Source: Sulfurimicrobium sp963741495
Lineage (GTDB): Bacteria; Pseudomonadota; Gammaproteobacteria; Burkholderiales; Sulfuricellaceae
Assembly: GCA_963741495.1 (NCBI GenBank)
Contig: CAVUID010000018.1
Location: forward strand, 62,001 to 126,000
Reading direction: 5' to 3'
Length of the DNA: 64,000 nt
The position numbers were made by a program, and so were the translations under genes. Shown here in pieces: positions 46,657 to 55,338 of this stretch (positions are counted from its first letter, which is position 1; each line of letters opens with the position of its first letter). The notes beneath the pieces are model-generated. The model worked only from the letters and a program-made list of their open reading frames with translations, was not told the origin of the DNA and did no database searches.

Positions 46657-47811
46657 CTATAGGGTGCCGTATGAATGCAGCCCGGACAGGAACATGTTGA
46701 CGCCAAGGAAGGCGAAGGCCGTTACAAATAGCCCGATCACCGCCCACCATGCCAGCAACGGGCCGCGCAGCCCCTTGACCAGACGCAGATGGAGCCAGGC
46801 GGCGTAATTCAGCCAGACGATCAGCGCCCAGGTTTCCTTGGGATCCCATGACCAGTAGCCGCCCCATGCTTCGGCTGCCCACATGGCGCCGAGGATGGTG
46901 GCGATGGTGAAGAAGGCAAAACCGATGGCGACTGATTTGTACATCAGGTCGTCAAGCAGGTCGAGGGCGGGCAGGCGGCTTGCCAGGATGCCCTTTCCGA
47001 CCAGCAGATAGGCGAAGCCAACGCTCGCGGCCAGTGCAAAAGCGCCGTAGCCGATGAAGTTGGCCGGGACGTGAATTTTCATCCAGTAGGATTGCAGCGC
47101 CGGGACCAGCGGCTGAATTTCATGCGCCTGGCGATCGAAGGTATACCACAACAGGAAGCCCACAGCCGTGCTGATGACCGGCAGCACGAAGCTGCCCAGC
47201 TGGCGGTTCTGGTAGCGCTGCTCGTAATAGAGATACATCAGCGCGGTGAGAATGGCAAACAGGATGAAAACTTCGTACAGGTTGCTGAGCGGGATGTGGC
47301 CGACATCCGGGCCGATCAGGTAAGACTCGTACCAGCGTGTCATCAGGCCGACAAAGCCCATCACCACCGCACTCCAGGTGATGGCGCTGGCAACCCTGGC
47401 GGTAAAGGCGGAGCGGGTCAGCAGGGCGAACCAGTAGCTGGCGGTGGCGAGCACAAACAGGGCGCTCATCCACATGATGGCGGTCTGGCTGCCGAAGAAG
47501 AATTTCAGGAAGAAAGCCTGTTCCGCGCGCCCCAGTTGGCCGTGATACTGGCTGATGCCGAACAGGCTCAGGGCGGCCACCACCAGCAGCAGGACGCGGA
47601 ATGGCTTCCAGAACCACCCCTGCCAGATCATGCCTGCGGCTGTCAGGAACAGGATGCCCTTTTCATAGGCATCCATGTAGTCGCCGTAAAGGCGGAAAGC
47701 GTAAATGCTGCCGCCTGCCAGCACCAGTGCATATAGCCAGTCAAACCACGAGAGGGATCTGAGGAGGGAGGGCCGGGCGTGATAGTCGAGTGTCTTGTCC
47801 GTCAAATCCAT
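46657..47811 (-). CDS. ccsB: Cytochrome c biogenesis protein CcsB/ResC
   Basis: A 384-residue polytopic protein of the haem-handling superfamily, with the tryptophan-rich haem site WGGYWSWDPKETWALIVWL and conserved His residues in KIHVPANFIGYG and YAAWLHLRLV. With ResB it forms the system II haem exporter/synthetase that attaches haem to apocytochromes c in the periplasm. It starts 3 nt after the resB stop and is followed by two c4-type cytochromes. Confidence 0.93.
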   Translation of the reverse strand: MDLTDKTLDYHARPSLLRSLSWFDWLYALVLAGGSIYAFRLYGDYMDAYEKGILFLTAAGMIWQGWFWKPFRVLLLVVAALSLFGISQYHGQLGRAEQAFFLKFFFGSQTAIMWMSALFVLATASYWFALLTRSAFTARVASAITWSAVVMGFVGLMTRWYESYLIGPDVGHIPLSNLYEVFILFAILTALMYLYYEQRYQNRQLGSFVLPVISTAVGFLLWYTFDRQAHEIQPLVPALQSYWMKIHVPANFIGYGAFALAASVGFAYLLVGKGILASRLPALDLLDDLMYKSVAIGFAFFTIATILGAMWAAEAWGGYWSWDPKETWALIVWLNYAAWLHLRLVKGLRGPLLAWWAVIGLFVTAFAFLGVNMFLSGLHSYGTL

Positions 47812-47814
47812 GCG

Positions 47815-49860
47815 TCATTCCTTTAGCAGTGCCGCCAGATGCGTCTTGTGGCGGCTGAATTCTTGCTCGAAGTCCATCGTCTTTCGATTGCTGGATGTTG
47901 CGAACAATACCGTTCCTAGTCGGGGTTGGACCAGCAGCCAGATACGGCGTTCCCTGATATAGAACATGAAAAATACACCCAGAATCAGCAAAACACAGCC
48001 GCCATAGACAATATTCTGGCCTGGGGAGCGGGTCAGTTGCAGGCCGCTCGCCATGACTTCCTCGAATTCCGCCAGCTGGAGATAGACCGGTGCGCCGTAG
48101 GCGAACAGGTCACTGGCGGTATTGAGGCTGTCACGCACAAAACGCCTGTTTTCATCGTCCATGGCGACAGGCTGGCCGGCACGCGTCTGGGCTGCATGCC
48201 AGGCCGAGAGTGTTGCGCTTTCGAGGATCTTGATATAAGTCTGGGCTGCTTTTTCCTGTTCGGCGGCGGGCACGCTTTGCTCGATGAATTTGGCCATGGC
48301 TTCAAATCCGCCACTGGCAAATACATTGAGCACTTTGGTTGTACTGTCTGCCAGTTTGGCCAGCAGTTTGGGGTCTATTGCTTCACCCTGCAAGGCAAAT
48401 TCGGCGAAGCGGCGCGCGATTTCTGGGTGGGCCTGTTTGTCCAGCAGCACGGCGCGAAGGCGCATGAAGCCGTCAATCTTGCTTTGCCCATCCAGCGGGA
48501 AACGAATGTAGCGGAACGGCTCATTAGGCGCCATGCGCATGCCCGAGAGCAGGTACCAGTGATCTTCGAGCTGGATCGGCAGCATGTAGTTGAAATACTC
48601 CTGCGCCTGGCCCTGAGCGTCACGGATTTTGTACTGGAAACTGGGGCCAACGTTACGCAAGTCGTTTTTTTCGCGCTTGGCACTGCCGGTCTGGAAAAAC
48701 TTGTTCAGATTATCCCAGGCGTTAGCGCCGCCATCCTCATGACTGAAGTTCTCGATATTAAATTTGCGGAACTCGCTAAATTCCACGGTGTAAGTGGCGT
48801 CGTTGTTGGAAAGCTGGCTGGATTCCTTGACCACGCCTTTCATGTCGAAAGGCTTGTGGCTCGGGCTGAACAGATTCCAGCCTTTCATGTTGAGGCGCGT
48901 GCCGCCATCACCGAAGCTGGCCTGATAAATCGCAATACCCTTGTAAATCAGCGGATGGTTGACGCTAATGGTGCGGGAAATATTTTCCTGGGTGGCTTTG
49001 TCGATCAGCGTGATGTCGCTCTCGAAGGATTTTGGCTGGCCGGTGGGATAATGCTCTACCCGGAATTTATTCAGCTTGATGTCGAAGGGCAGATCCTGAA
49101 CCAGGTATCCGTCGGCGATATGGATGAAAACAACATCGGCGCCGGCACCTTCAGGGATGGTCACGCCGCCGCGGAAAGACAGATTGGCGGGCGACAGACG
49201 GCTAATGGCGGGTACCTCGCTCTGCGGAATATCCCGGGTTTCGATGGTTTTCCAGCCCAGCAATTGCTGTGCCTTGAGCGGAATGTTTCCGTCTATCAGC
49301 CCACCCAGGCAAATCACCACAATGCCGGCGTGCGTGAGTATGTAGCCGATGCGGTGGTAGCTGCCGGCCTTTGCGGCAATCAGGACATCCCCGGCTTCAT
49401 TGGGCGCGCCCAGTTTGGCGCGAAAGCCCTGACCCTGAAGGTAATTGCCAAGACGGTGGGTTAATGTGGCCGCAGGCAGGCCTGTGGCATATTCAGCCCG
49501 ATGGTGAAAGGCCCGTAGTGAGGTTTCTGTGGCGTGTTCGCGGAAGGTGCGCATCTCGCGCAGCATCAGCGGTGTATTGCGATAAATGCACAGGCTGGTG
49601 GAGAGGATCAGGAACGCCAGAATGAGGAGGAACCAGCTGGCGTGATAAACATCGTACAGTCCCAGCATTTCAAAAGTCTGAAACCAGAATTGGCCAAACT
49701 GCATGATGTAGTTCGGGTATGGCTCGTTTTGCTTGAGCACGGTGCCAATGACCGAAGCGATTGCCAGCACGGTGAGCAGGCTGATGGCAAAGCGCATCGA
49801 ACTCAGCAGTTCATACAGGCCCTGAGCCAGATTGCGGTGTGATGGGTTTTGATGGGTCAC
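47815..49860 (-). CDS. resB: Cytochrome c biogenesis protein ResB
   Basis: A 681-residue membrane protein, the larger partner of CcsB. N-terminal helices (SSMRFAISLLTVLAIASVIG and HASWFLLILAFLILSTSLCI) precede another helix at HRIGYILTHAGIVVICLGGL, a large periplasmic region of over 400 residues and a final helix (NIVYGGCVLLILGVFFMFY). The conserved His in the YILTHAG helix fits haem transfer. The start is a GTG at 49860; no strong ribosome site is seen, and an ATG at residue 22 would delete part of the first helix region. Length is in the betaproteobacterial range. Confidence 0.92.
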   Translation of the reverse strand: MTHQNPSHRNLAQGLYELLSSMRFAISLLTVLAIASVIGTVLKQNEPYPNYIMQFGQFWFQTFEMLGLYDVYHASWFLLILAFLILSTSLCIYRNTPLMLREMRTFREHATETSLRAFHHRAEYATGLPAATLTHRLGNYLQGQGFRAKLGAPNEAGDVLIAAKAGSYHRIGYILTHAGIVVICLGGLIDGNIPLKAQQLLGWKTIETRDIPQSEVPAISRLSPANLSFRGGVTIPEGAGADVVFIHIADGYLVQDLPFDIKLNKFRVEHYPTGQPKSFESDITLIDKATQENISRTISVNHPLIYKGIAIYQASFGDGGTRLNMKGWNLFSPSHKPFDMKGVVKESSQLSNNDATYTVEFSEFRKFNIENFSHEDGGANAWDNLNKFFQTGSAKREKNDLRNVGPSFQYKIRDAQGQAQEYFNYMLPIQLEDHWYLLSGMRMAPNEPFRYIRFPLDGQSKIDGFMRLRAVLLDKQAHPEIARRFAEFALQGEAIDPKLLAKLADSTTKVLNVFASGGFEAMAKFIEQSVPAAEQEKAAQTYIKILESATLSAWHAAQTRAGQPVAMDDENRRFVRDSLNTASDLFAYGAPVYLQLAEFEEVMASGLQLTRSPGQNIVYGGCVLLILGVFFMFYIRERRIWLLVQPRLGTVLFATSSNRKTMDFEQEFSRHKTHLAALLKE

Positions 49861-49935
49861 GATATAAAAACTGGCGCGGACAAAAAAGGGTGACTTGCGC
49901 CACCCTTGTCTGTTTACGGTTGCCCGTGGATTGCT

Positions 49936-50556
49936 TTAGTTCAGGCCGGAGATGTATTCCGCCACAGCAGCCATTTCCTGATCTGTCATTTTGGAGACGA
50001 TGACGCGCATCATTTTTGCAGCATCGTTGGAGCGCTCGCCGCTACGGAATTTCTTCAGCTCGGCCAAGGTGTACTCGCCATGCTGGCCGTGGAGTGCCGG
50101 GAACTGAACTGGAATGCCAGCACCGTTCGGGCCATGGCAGGAAGCGCAGGCGGGTACGCCGCTGGCTTGGTTGCCGCCCCTGTAGATTTTCTGTCCTAGC
50201 GCGATCAGATCCTTGTTCTGGGCGCTGCCGGGAGTAACCTTATTCTGGGCGAAGTAGGCGCCCAGGTTTTTCATGTCTTCCGGTGTCAGGGCGGCAACCA
50301 TGCCTGCCATGATGGCGCTTTTGCGCTCACCGGATTTGAAGTCGGCCAATTGCTTGGTGATGTATTCGGGATGCTGCCCCGCCAGTTTTGGGTTGGCTGG
50401 CGCAGTGCTATTGCCATCGGCGTTGTGACAGGCAACGCAAACCGTCGTCGCGATCTCTTGAGCCTTGGCAGGATCGCCCTTGGCGGCAGTTTGTGCCAGT
50501 GCTGAAGATGCGGCCATTACACCCGCTATCGCCATCATCGCCATGGTTTGTTTCAT
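49936..50556 (-). CDS. Dihaem cytochrome c4, second copy
   Basis: 206 residues with a signal peptide (MKQTMAMMAIAGVMAASSAL) and haem sites CVACH and CASCH. The duplicated NPKLAGQHPEYITKQLADF and FPALHGQHGEYTLAELKKF motifs and Met ligands (AIMAGMV, AKMMRVI) are typical of c4. It lies upstream of resB with a 75-bp gap and is divergent from engB. Three dihaem cytochromes in 5 kb suggest a respiratory chain with high flux through periplasmic carriers. Confidence 0.92.
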   Translation of the reverse strand: MKQTMAMMAIAGVMAASSALAQTAAKGDPAKAQEIATTVCVACHNADGNSTAPANPKLAGQHPEYITKQLADFKSGERKSAIMAGMVAALTPEDMKNLGAYFAQNKVTPGSAQNKDLIALGQKIYRGGNQASGVPACASCHGPNGAGIPVQFPALHGQHGEYTLAELKKFRSGERSNDAAKMMRVIVSKMTDQEMAAVAEYISGLN

Positions 50557-50651
50557 TCTCCGACTCCCTTAGACAGTTCTTTTGAGATTTAAAAGTTGAC
50601 AATTCTATACCAAGAGTAAGCTATCATGCCACTTTGATAGAAAAATTTTCC

Positions 50652-51263
50652 ATGGCTTTACTTCAGCACGCACAGTTTCATATTTCCGCCAATGATTTGC
50701 ACGATCTGCCCCCGCCGTTCGGGCGCGAGGTGGCTTTTGCCGGCCGCTCCAATTCGGGCAAATCGAGCGCAATCAATACGTTGTCCAACCGAAACCGGCT
50801 TGCTTTCGTCAGCAAAACGCCGGGGCGCACCCAGCTGATCAATTTTTTCAGCCTGGGTGAAGACCGCTATCTGGTGGATCTGCCGGGTTATGGTTACGCC
50901 AAGGTGCCGGAAAAAATGCGCCTGCATTGGCGTTCGGTGCTGAGTGCCTATTTGCAAACCCGGTCTTCGTTATGCGGTCTGGTGCTCATCATGGATGCAC
51001 GCCGCCCTTTGACAGACCTGGATCGGCAGATGCTGGAGTGGTTCCAGCCGACCGGAAAACCGGTACATGTGCTGTTGACCAAATCGGACAAATTGACCCG
51101 CCAGCAGGCAACTGCCACGTTGCGCACGGTGGAGAAAGGTTTGCAGGAAGTTTACCCGGGCGCTACTGTTCAGTTGTTTTCCAGCCCCAAGCACCAGGGC
51201 ATGGAAGAGGCGGAACGGGTGATTGGCAAGTGGCTCATGCCCGCCGACGATGCCCCGACATAA
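50652..51263 (+). CDS. engB: Ribosome-biogenesis GTPase EngB/YsxC
   Basis: A 203-residue GTPase needed for late 50S assembly. Motifs: G1 GRSNSGKSS, G3 DLPGYGYAKVP, G4 TKSDK and G5 FSSPK. I start at ATG 50652 (MALLQHAQFHIS); a TTG 18 nt upstream is possible but does not fit relatives. Divergence from a cytochrome c4 gene is the common arrangement in betaproteobacteria. A 7-bp stem hairpin (CCCGACA/TGTCGGG) overlaps the stop codon and could help end transcription. Confidence 0.95.
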   Translation: MALLQHAQFHISANDLHDLPPPFGREVAFAGRSNSGKSSAINTLSNRNRLAFVSKTPGRTQLINFFSLGEDRYLVDLPGYGYAKVPEKMRLHWRSVLSAYLQTRSSLCGLVLIMDARRPLTDLDRQMLEWFQPTGKPVHVLLTKSDKLTRQQATATLRTVEKGLQEVYPGATVQLFSSPKHQGMEEAERVIGKWLMPADDAPT

Positions 51264-51310
51264 ATGTCGGGCGGAATCCAGAGTTTGGGCTCGTACATAT
51301 AGCACTGCCC

Positions 51311-51341
51311 TTGCGCCCGTAAGGTGAATTAGGGTTAAAAT
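51311..51341 (+). promoter_or_regulatory. Possible sigma-70 promoter of rpe
   Basis: TTGCGC (-35-like) is followed after 19 bp by TAAAAT (-10-like), about 33 nt before the rpe start, which has a good AAGGA ribosome site. The -35 match and spacing are weak, so this is tentative. Confidence 0.3.
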
Positions 51342-51373
51342 GCAAATTTCCCCGCCTTCTTTAAGGAAACATC

Positions 51374-52060
51374 ATGCCTCAATATCGTATTGCGCCCAGC
51401 ATCCTCTCGGCCAACTTTGCCAATCTCGGCCAGGACGTGGACAACGTGCTCGCCTCCGGCGCGGACATCGTTCACTTCGATGTGATGGACAACCATTATG
51501 TGCCCAACCTGACCATCGGACCGCTGGTGTGCGAAGCCCTGCGCAAGCACGGTGTGACCGCGCCAATCGACGTGCATCTGATGGTCAAGCCAGTGGACCG
51601 TATCATCCCCGACTTCGCCAAGGCGGGCGCCACTTATATCACTTTTCACCCAGAAGCTTCCGAGCATGTCGACCGCACCATCGGCTTGATCAAGGAAAGT
51701 GGCTGCAAGGCCGGCCTGGTATTCAACCCGGCCACGCCGCTGGACGTGCTGGAATACACCCTGGACAAACTCGACATGGTGCTGCTGATGTCGGTCAACC
51801 CCGGTTTCGGCGGTCAGAAATTCATTCCCTACGTGCTCGACAAAGCCCGCAAGGTTCGCCAGATGATCGATGCGCGCGGCCTGGATATCAGCCTGGAAAT
51901 TGACGGCGGCGTTGGCCCCGGCAACATTCTGGAAGTCGCCCGCGCTGGTGTGGATACTTTTGTCGCCGGTTCTGCCGTATTCGGTGCCGCAAAAGACAGC
52001 GACCCGCATCGCTTTGACTCCATCATCGCCGCGATGCGTGCCGAACTGGCCAAGGTTTAA
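51374..52060 (+). CDS. rpe: Ribulose-phosphate 3-epimerase
   Basis: A 228-residue TIM-barrel metalloenzyme interconverting ribulose-5-P and xylulose-5-P in the pentose phosphate and Calvin cycles. Key motifs: IAPSILSANFANLG, HFDVMDNHYVPNLTIGP (metal-binding His/Asp), VHLMV, MSVNPGFGGQKFI and EIDGGVGPGN. It is followed closely by a lipoprotein gene and gph; rpe with gph is a usual pair. In a chemolithoautotroph both also serve carbon fixation, but no Calvin-cycle gene is in this window. Confidence 0.96.
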   Translation: MPQYRIAPSILSANFANLGQDVDNVLASGADIVHFDVMDNHYVPNLTIGPLVCEALRKHGVTAPIDVHLMVKPVDRIIPDFAKAGATYITFHPEASEHVDRTIGLIKESGCKAGLVFNPATPLDVLEYTLDKLDMVLLMSVNPGFGGQKFIPYVLDKARKVRQMIDARGLDISLEIDGGVGPGNILEVARAGVDTFVAGSAVFGAAKDSDPHRFDSIIAAMRAELAKV

Positions 52061-52068
52061 TCGCCATC

Positions 52069-52401
52069 ATGTTCAGGCGCGCCGTTTCACTCTTGCTGCT
52101 GGCCGCGGCGCTGCCGCTGGCGGGTTGCGAGATGCTGAGCGGCGGCGACAAAGGCAAGGACGGCGAATCCATCGGCTTTGCTTGTCGCCTGTCGGACAAA
52201 CTGCCTGAAGACTGCATGAAGGAAAACAGCACCTATACGCCCACGTCTATTCTCACCGGCTGGAAACGTGCCGATACGGAAAAGAAAGAAGCTGTCCACG
52301 GCGCTGAAAAGCCGGCCGAAGAAGCAGCCGTCGAGGGCGAGACCAAGCCTGATGGCGACCAAGCTGCCGAGTCTGCAGCAGAACAACCTGCGAAACACTA
52401 A
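52069..52401 (+). CDS. Small lipoprotein with acidic tail
   Basis: A 110-residue predicted lipoprotein: signal sequence MFRRAVSLLLLAAALPLAGC with lipobox LAGC and lipidated Cys 20. Two further Cys (FACRLSD, PEDCMKE) flank a short segment. The last 45 residues are Ala/Glu/Lys-rich and probably disordered. It sits 8 nt after rpe and 5 nt before gph, so it is in that operon. I do not recognise a family. Confidence 0.7.
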   Translation: MFRRAVSLLLLAAALPLAGCEMLSGGDKGKDGESIGFACRLSDKLPEDCMKENSTYTPTSILTGWKRADTEKKEAVHGAEKPAEEAAVEGETKPDGDQAAESAAEQPAKH

Positions 52402-52406
52402 AATAC

Positions 52407-53096
52407 ATGACAAAACCCACTTTCCCCCTCCGCCTCAAGGCAATCGTCATCGATCTCGACGGCACCCTGCTCAACACCGCACCCGATCTGGCCGAGGCAG
52501 CTACGCGCATGGCGGCGGAACTTGCCCTGCCGCCGGTGGAGCTGGCGACTGTCACAAGCTACATCGGCAACGGCGTTTCCCGCCTGGTGAAGCGAGTGCT
52601 CACCCGCGAGATGGACGCAGAACCCGATGCGGACTTGTTCGCCAAGGCCTTGCCGATTTATGAAAAACACTACGCCGAGGTGGTCAGCCGCGATAGCCGG
52701 CCGTTTCCCGGCGTGGTGGAAGGCTTGCAGGCGATGAAGGCTGCGGGATACCGCCTTGCCTGCATCACCAACAAGGCGGAAAAATTCACTGTGCCGCTGC
52801 TGAAAGATACCGGCCTGTTCGATTATTTCGAATTGATCCTGTCCGGTGATTCGCTGCCCAAGCGCAAGCCGGATCCGCTGCCGCTGCAACACGCGTGCAA
52901 ACATTTCGGCATCGAGCCGTCCGAACTGCTGCTGATTGGCGACTCTCTCAACGACACCCAGGCTGCACGTGCGGCAGGCAGCCATGTATTCTGTGTGCCC
53001 TATGGCTACAACCGTGGCCGCAGCGTGGAAGAACTGGACCTTGATGCCGTGGTGCCCAGCCTGCTGGAAGCCACAAAACTGATGGTGAAAATCTGA
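52407..53096 (+). CDS. gph: Phosphoglycolate phosphatase
   Basis: A 229-residue HAD phosphatase that removes phosphate from 2-phosphoglycolate, made by Rubisco oxygenation or DNA repair. Motif I is VIDLDGTLLNTAPDL with both catalytic Asp, motif II ACITNKAE, motif III KRKPDPLPL and motif IV IGDSLNDTQAA. The cap insertion has the length of the Gph group. It follows rpe and the lipoprotein gene and precedes trpE, the usual betaproteobacterial order. Confidence 0.94.
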   Translation: MTKPTFPLRLKAIVIDLDGTLLNTAPDLAEAATRMAAELALPPVELATVTSYIGNGVSRLVKRVLTREMDAEPDADLFAKALPIYEKHYAEVVSRDSRPFPGVVEGLQAMKAAGYRLACITNKAEKFTVPLLKDTGLFDYFELILSGDSLPKRKPDPLPLQHACKHFGIEPSELLLIGDSLNDTQAARAAGSHVFCVPYGYNRGRSVEELDLDAVVPSLLEATKLMVKI

Positions 53097-53212
53097 TTCA
53101 TGAATAATCGGCAAGTTGAACTGAAAGGCGTCGGGCTTTCCTGGCGATGGCGTGCCTGGCAATAAGCAGTGCCAGCCGTTCCCCATTTCAGTACAACTTA
53201 CGGAATCACACC

Positions 53213-54688
53213 ATGACCGAACAGGAATTCAACCGTCTCGCCGCAGAAGGCTACAACCGCATCCCGCTTACGCTGGAAACGCTGGCCGATCTCGACACCC
53301 CGCTTTCTCTTTACCTGAAGCTCGCCAACCAGCCCTATTCCTACCTGCTTGAATCAGTAGAAGGCGGCGAACGTTTTGGGCGCTATTCATTCATCGGCCT
53401 GCCCGCCAAAACCCGTATCGTGGTGCGCGGCAAACAGGTTACGGTTGAAAGCGGCCAGGCTGTTCTTGAAAGCACCGCCAGCGCTGACCCGCTGCAGTTC
53501 ATCGAGTCCTACATGGCTCGCCTCAAGGTGGCTGAACGGCCAGGCCAGCCGCGCTTTTCCGGCGGACTGGCGGGATATTTCGGCTATGACACCATTCGCT
53601 ATGTCGAAAAAAAGCTGGCTGGCACAACCAAGCCGGACGTCATAGGTGCGCCGGACATCCTGCTGCTGCTGTCCGACGAACTGGCGGTGATGGACAATCT
53701 TTCCGGCAAGATCTATCTCATCGTCTACGCCGACCCGGGTCAAGCGGATGCCTTCGCCCGTGGACAGGAAAGGCTTGTGGAACTGCGCAGCATGCTGCGT
53801 CGTCCGGTAGAAATACCCGAGTCTCGGGTTTCAGCGCCGCAGCAGGCTGACTCCGAATTCGGCGAGGATGCATTCAAGGCCGCCGTGGAAAAGGCCAAGC
53901 GCTACATTTTTGACGGCGACATCATGCAGGTGGTGCTGTCCCAGCGCATGAGCCAGCCCTACGCCGCCTCGCCGTTGTCCCTGTACCGGGCGCTGCGCAC
54001 GCTGAACCCGTCACCCTACATGTTCTACTACGATATGGGCGATCATCATGTGGTCGGCGCCTCGCCGGAAATTCTGGTGCAGCTCGAATCCGATACCGTG
54101 ACCGTGCGCCCGATCGCCGGTACCCGCCCGCGCGGCAAGACCCGCGAAGAGGACGAAGCGCTGGCGACCGATCTGCTGAATGATCCCAAGGAGCTGGCCG
54201 AGCATCTGATGCTGATGGACCTCGGACGCAACGACGTGGGCCGTGTCGCAGAAACGGGCACGGTGCAAGTGTCCGAGAAAATGGTCATCGAGCGCTATTC
54301 ACATGTGATGCACATCGTTTCCAATGTCGAAGGCCGGCGCAAACCGGGTGTTTCTGCGCTGGATGTGTTGCGTGCAACCTTCCCTGCCGGCACGCTGTCC
54401 GGCGCCCCGAAAGTGCGCGCTATGGAAATCATCGACGAACTGGAGCCGACCAAACGCGGCATCTATGGCGGTGCTGTCGGCTATCTCGGCTACAACGGCG
54501 ACATGGATCTGGCGATTGCGATTCGCACTGCCGTGATCAAGGACGGCACGCTGTTCGTGCAGGCCGGCGCCGGGGTGGTGGCCGATTCCGTCCCGCAAAG
54601 CGAGTGGGAAGAAACCCGCAACAAGGCGCGCGCCGTGCTGCGGGCCGCCGAACTGGCGCTGGGCGGACTTGGCGCGGAAGAAAAATGA
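53213..54688 (+). CDS. trpE: Anthranilate synthase component I
   Basis: A 491-residue chorismate-using enzyme for the first step of tryptophan synthesis. The feedback site is LLESVEGGERFGRYSFIG; the catalytic domain shows DIMQVVLSQRM, RPIAGTRPRGKTREEDE, LMLMDLGRNDVGRV and PAGTLSGAPKVRAMEIIDELE. I start at ATG 53213, preceded by CGGA. The 116-bp leader after gph shows only a weak 6-bp inverted repeat and no Trp-codon leader peptide. Unusually, the next gene is ftsE, overlapping by 4 nt, not trpG. Confidence 0.95.
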   Translation: MTEQEFNRLAAEGYNRIPLTLETLADLDTPLSLYLKLANQPYSYLLESVEGGERFGRYSFIGLPAKTRIVVRGKQVTVESGQAVLESTASADPLQFIESYMARLKVAERPGQPRFSGGLAGYFGYDTIRYVEKKLAGTTKPDVIGAPDILLLLSDELAVMDNLSGKIYLIVYADPGQADAFARGQERLVELRSMLRRPVEIPESRVSAPQQADSEFGEDAFKAAVEKAKRYIFDGDIMQVVLSQRMSQPYAASPLSLYRALRTLNPSPYMFYYDMGDHHVVGASPEILVQLESDTVTVRPIAGTRPRGKTREEDEALATDLLNDPKELAEHLMLMDLGRNDVGRVAETGTVQVSEKMVIERYSHVMHIVSNVEGRRKPGVSALDVLRATFPAGTLSGAPKVRAMEIIDELEPTKRGIYGGAVGYLGYNGDMDLAIAIRTAVIKDGTLFVQAGAGVVADSVPQSEWEETRNKARAVLRAAELALGGLGAEEK

Positions 54689-55338
54689 TCAGCCTGAGCC
54701 AGGTATGCAAACGTTATCCCGGTGGTTATGAAGCACTGAAAAACATCAGCTTCACCATCGAAAAAGGGGAGATGGTGTTCATTACCGGCCATTCCGGCGC
54801 GGGAAAAAGCACGCTGCTCAACCTGATTGCTGCCATCGAGCCACCCAGCAGCGGCAGCATTATCATCAACGGACAGAATCTGAGCCAGCTTCGTCGCGCG
54901 GCCGTGCCGTTCCTGCGGCGCAACTTCGGCCTGATGTTTCAGGACCACAAGCTGCTTTATGATCGCAGCGTTTTCGATAACGTCATGCTGCCGCTCGAGA
55001 TCACGGGTTTTGATCGCAATGAAGCCGCCAAGCGCTCACGCGCCGCGCTCGACAAGGTCGGGCTGCTGGAGCGCGAAAAAACCATGCCCATCGCTCTCTC
55101 CGGTGGCGAGCAGCAGCGACTGTGCATCGCCCGTGCCATTGTCCACCGCCCCTCCATCCTGCTGGCGGACGAACCCACCGGCAATCTCGACAGCGCTTAT
55201 GCCAGCGATATTCTGGAAATGTTCAAATCATTCAATCAGGTTGGCGTTACCGTGCTGATCGTCACCCACGACGAGCGCCTGATAGAGCGCTTCGGCGAAC
55301 GCACCCTGCATCTGCAACACGGAACCCTTGCCGCATGA
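54685..55338 (+). CDS. ftsE: Cell-division ABC ATPase FtsE
   Basis: A 217-residue ATPase that with FtsX activates septal peptidoglycan hydrolases. Walker A GHSGAGKSTLLNLIA, Q-loop FQDHKLLYDRSVFDNV, signature LSGGEQQRLCIARA and Walker B ILLADEPTGNLD are intact. The ATG overlaps the trpE stop as ATGA, so translation is likely coupled to trpE. An in-frame upstream extension into trpE is not credible. In most proteobacteria ftsE follows ftsY, which is absent here. Confidence 0.95.
   Translation: MISLSQVCKRYPGGYEALKNISFTIEKGEMVFITGHSGAGKSTLLNLIAAIEPPSSGSIIINGQNLSQLRRAAVPFLRRNFGLMFQDHKLLYDRSVFDNVMLPLEITGFDRNEAAKRSRAALDKVGLLEREKTMPIALSGGEQQRLCIARAIVHRPSILLADEPTGNLDSAYASDILEMFKSFNQVGVTVLIVTHDERLIERFGERTLHLQHGTLAA

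Noticed and set aside
53097..53212. A trp attenuator ahead of trpE
   Set aside because: No leader peptide with Trp codons and no terminator/antiterminator pair; only a weak 6-bp inverted repeat is visible.
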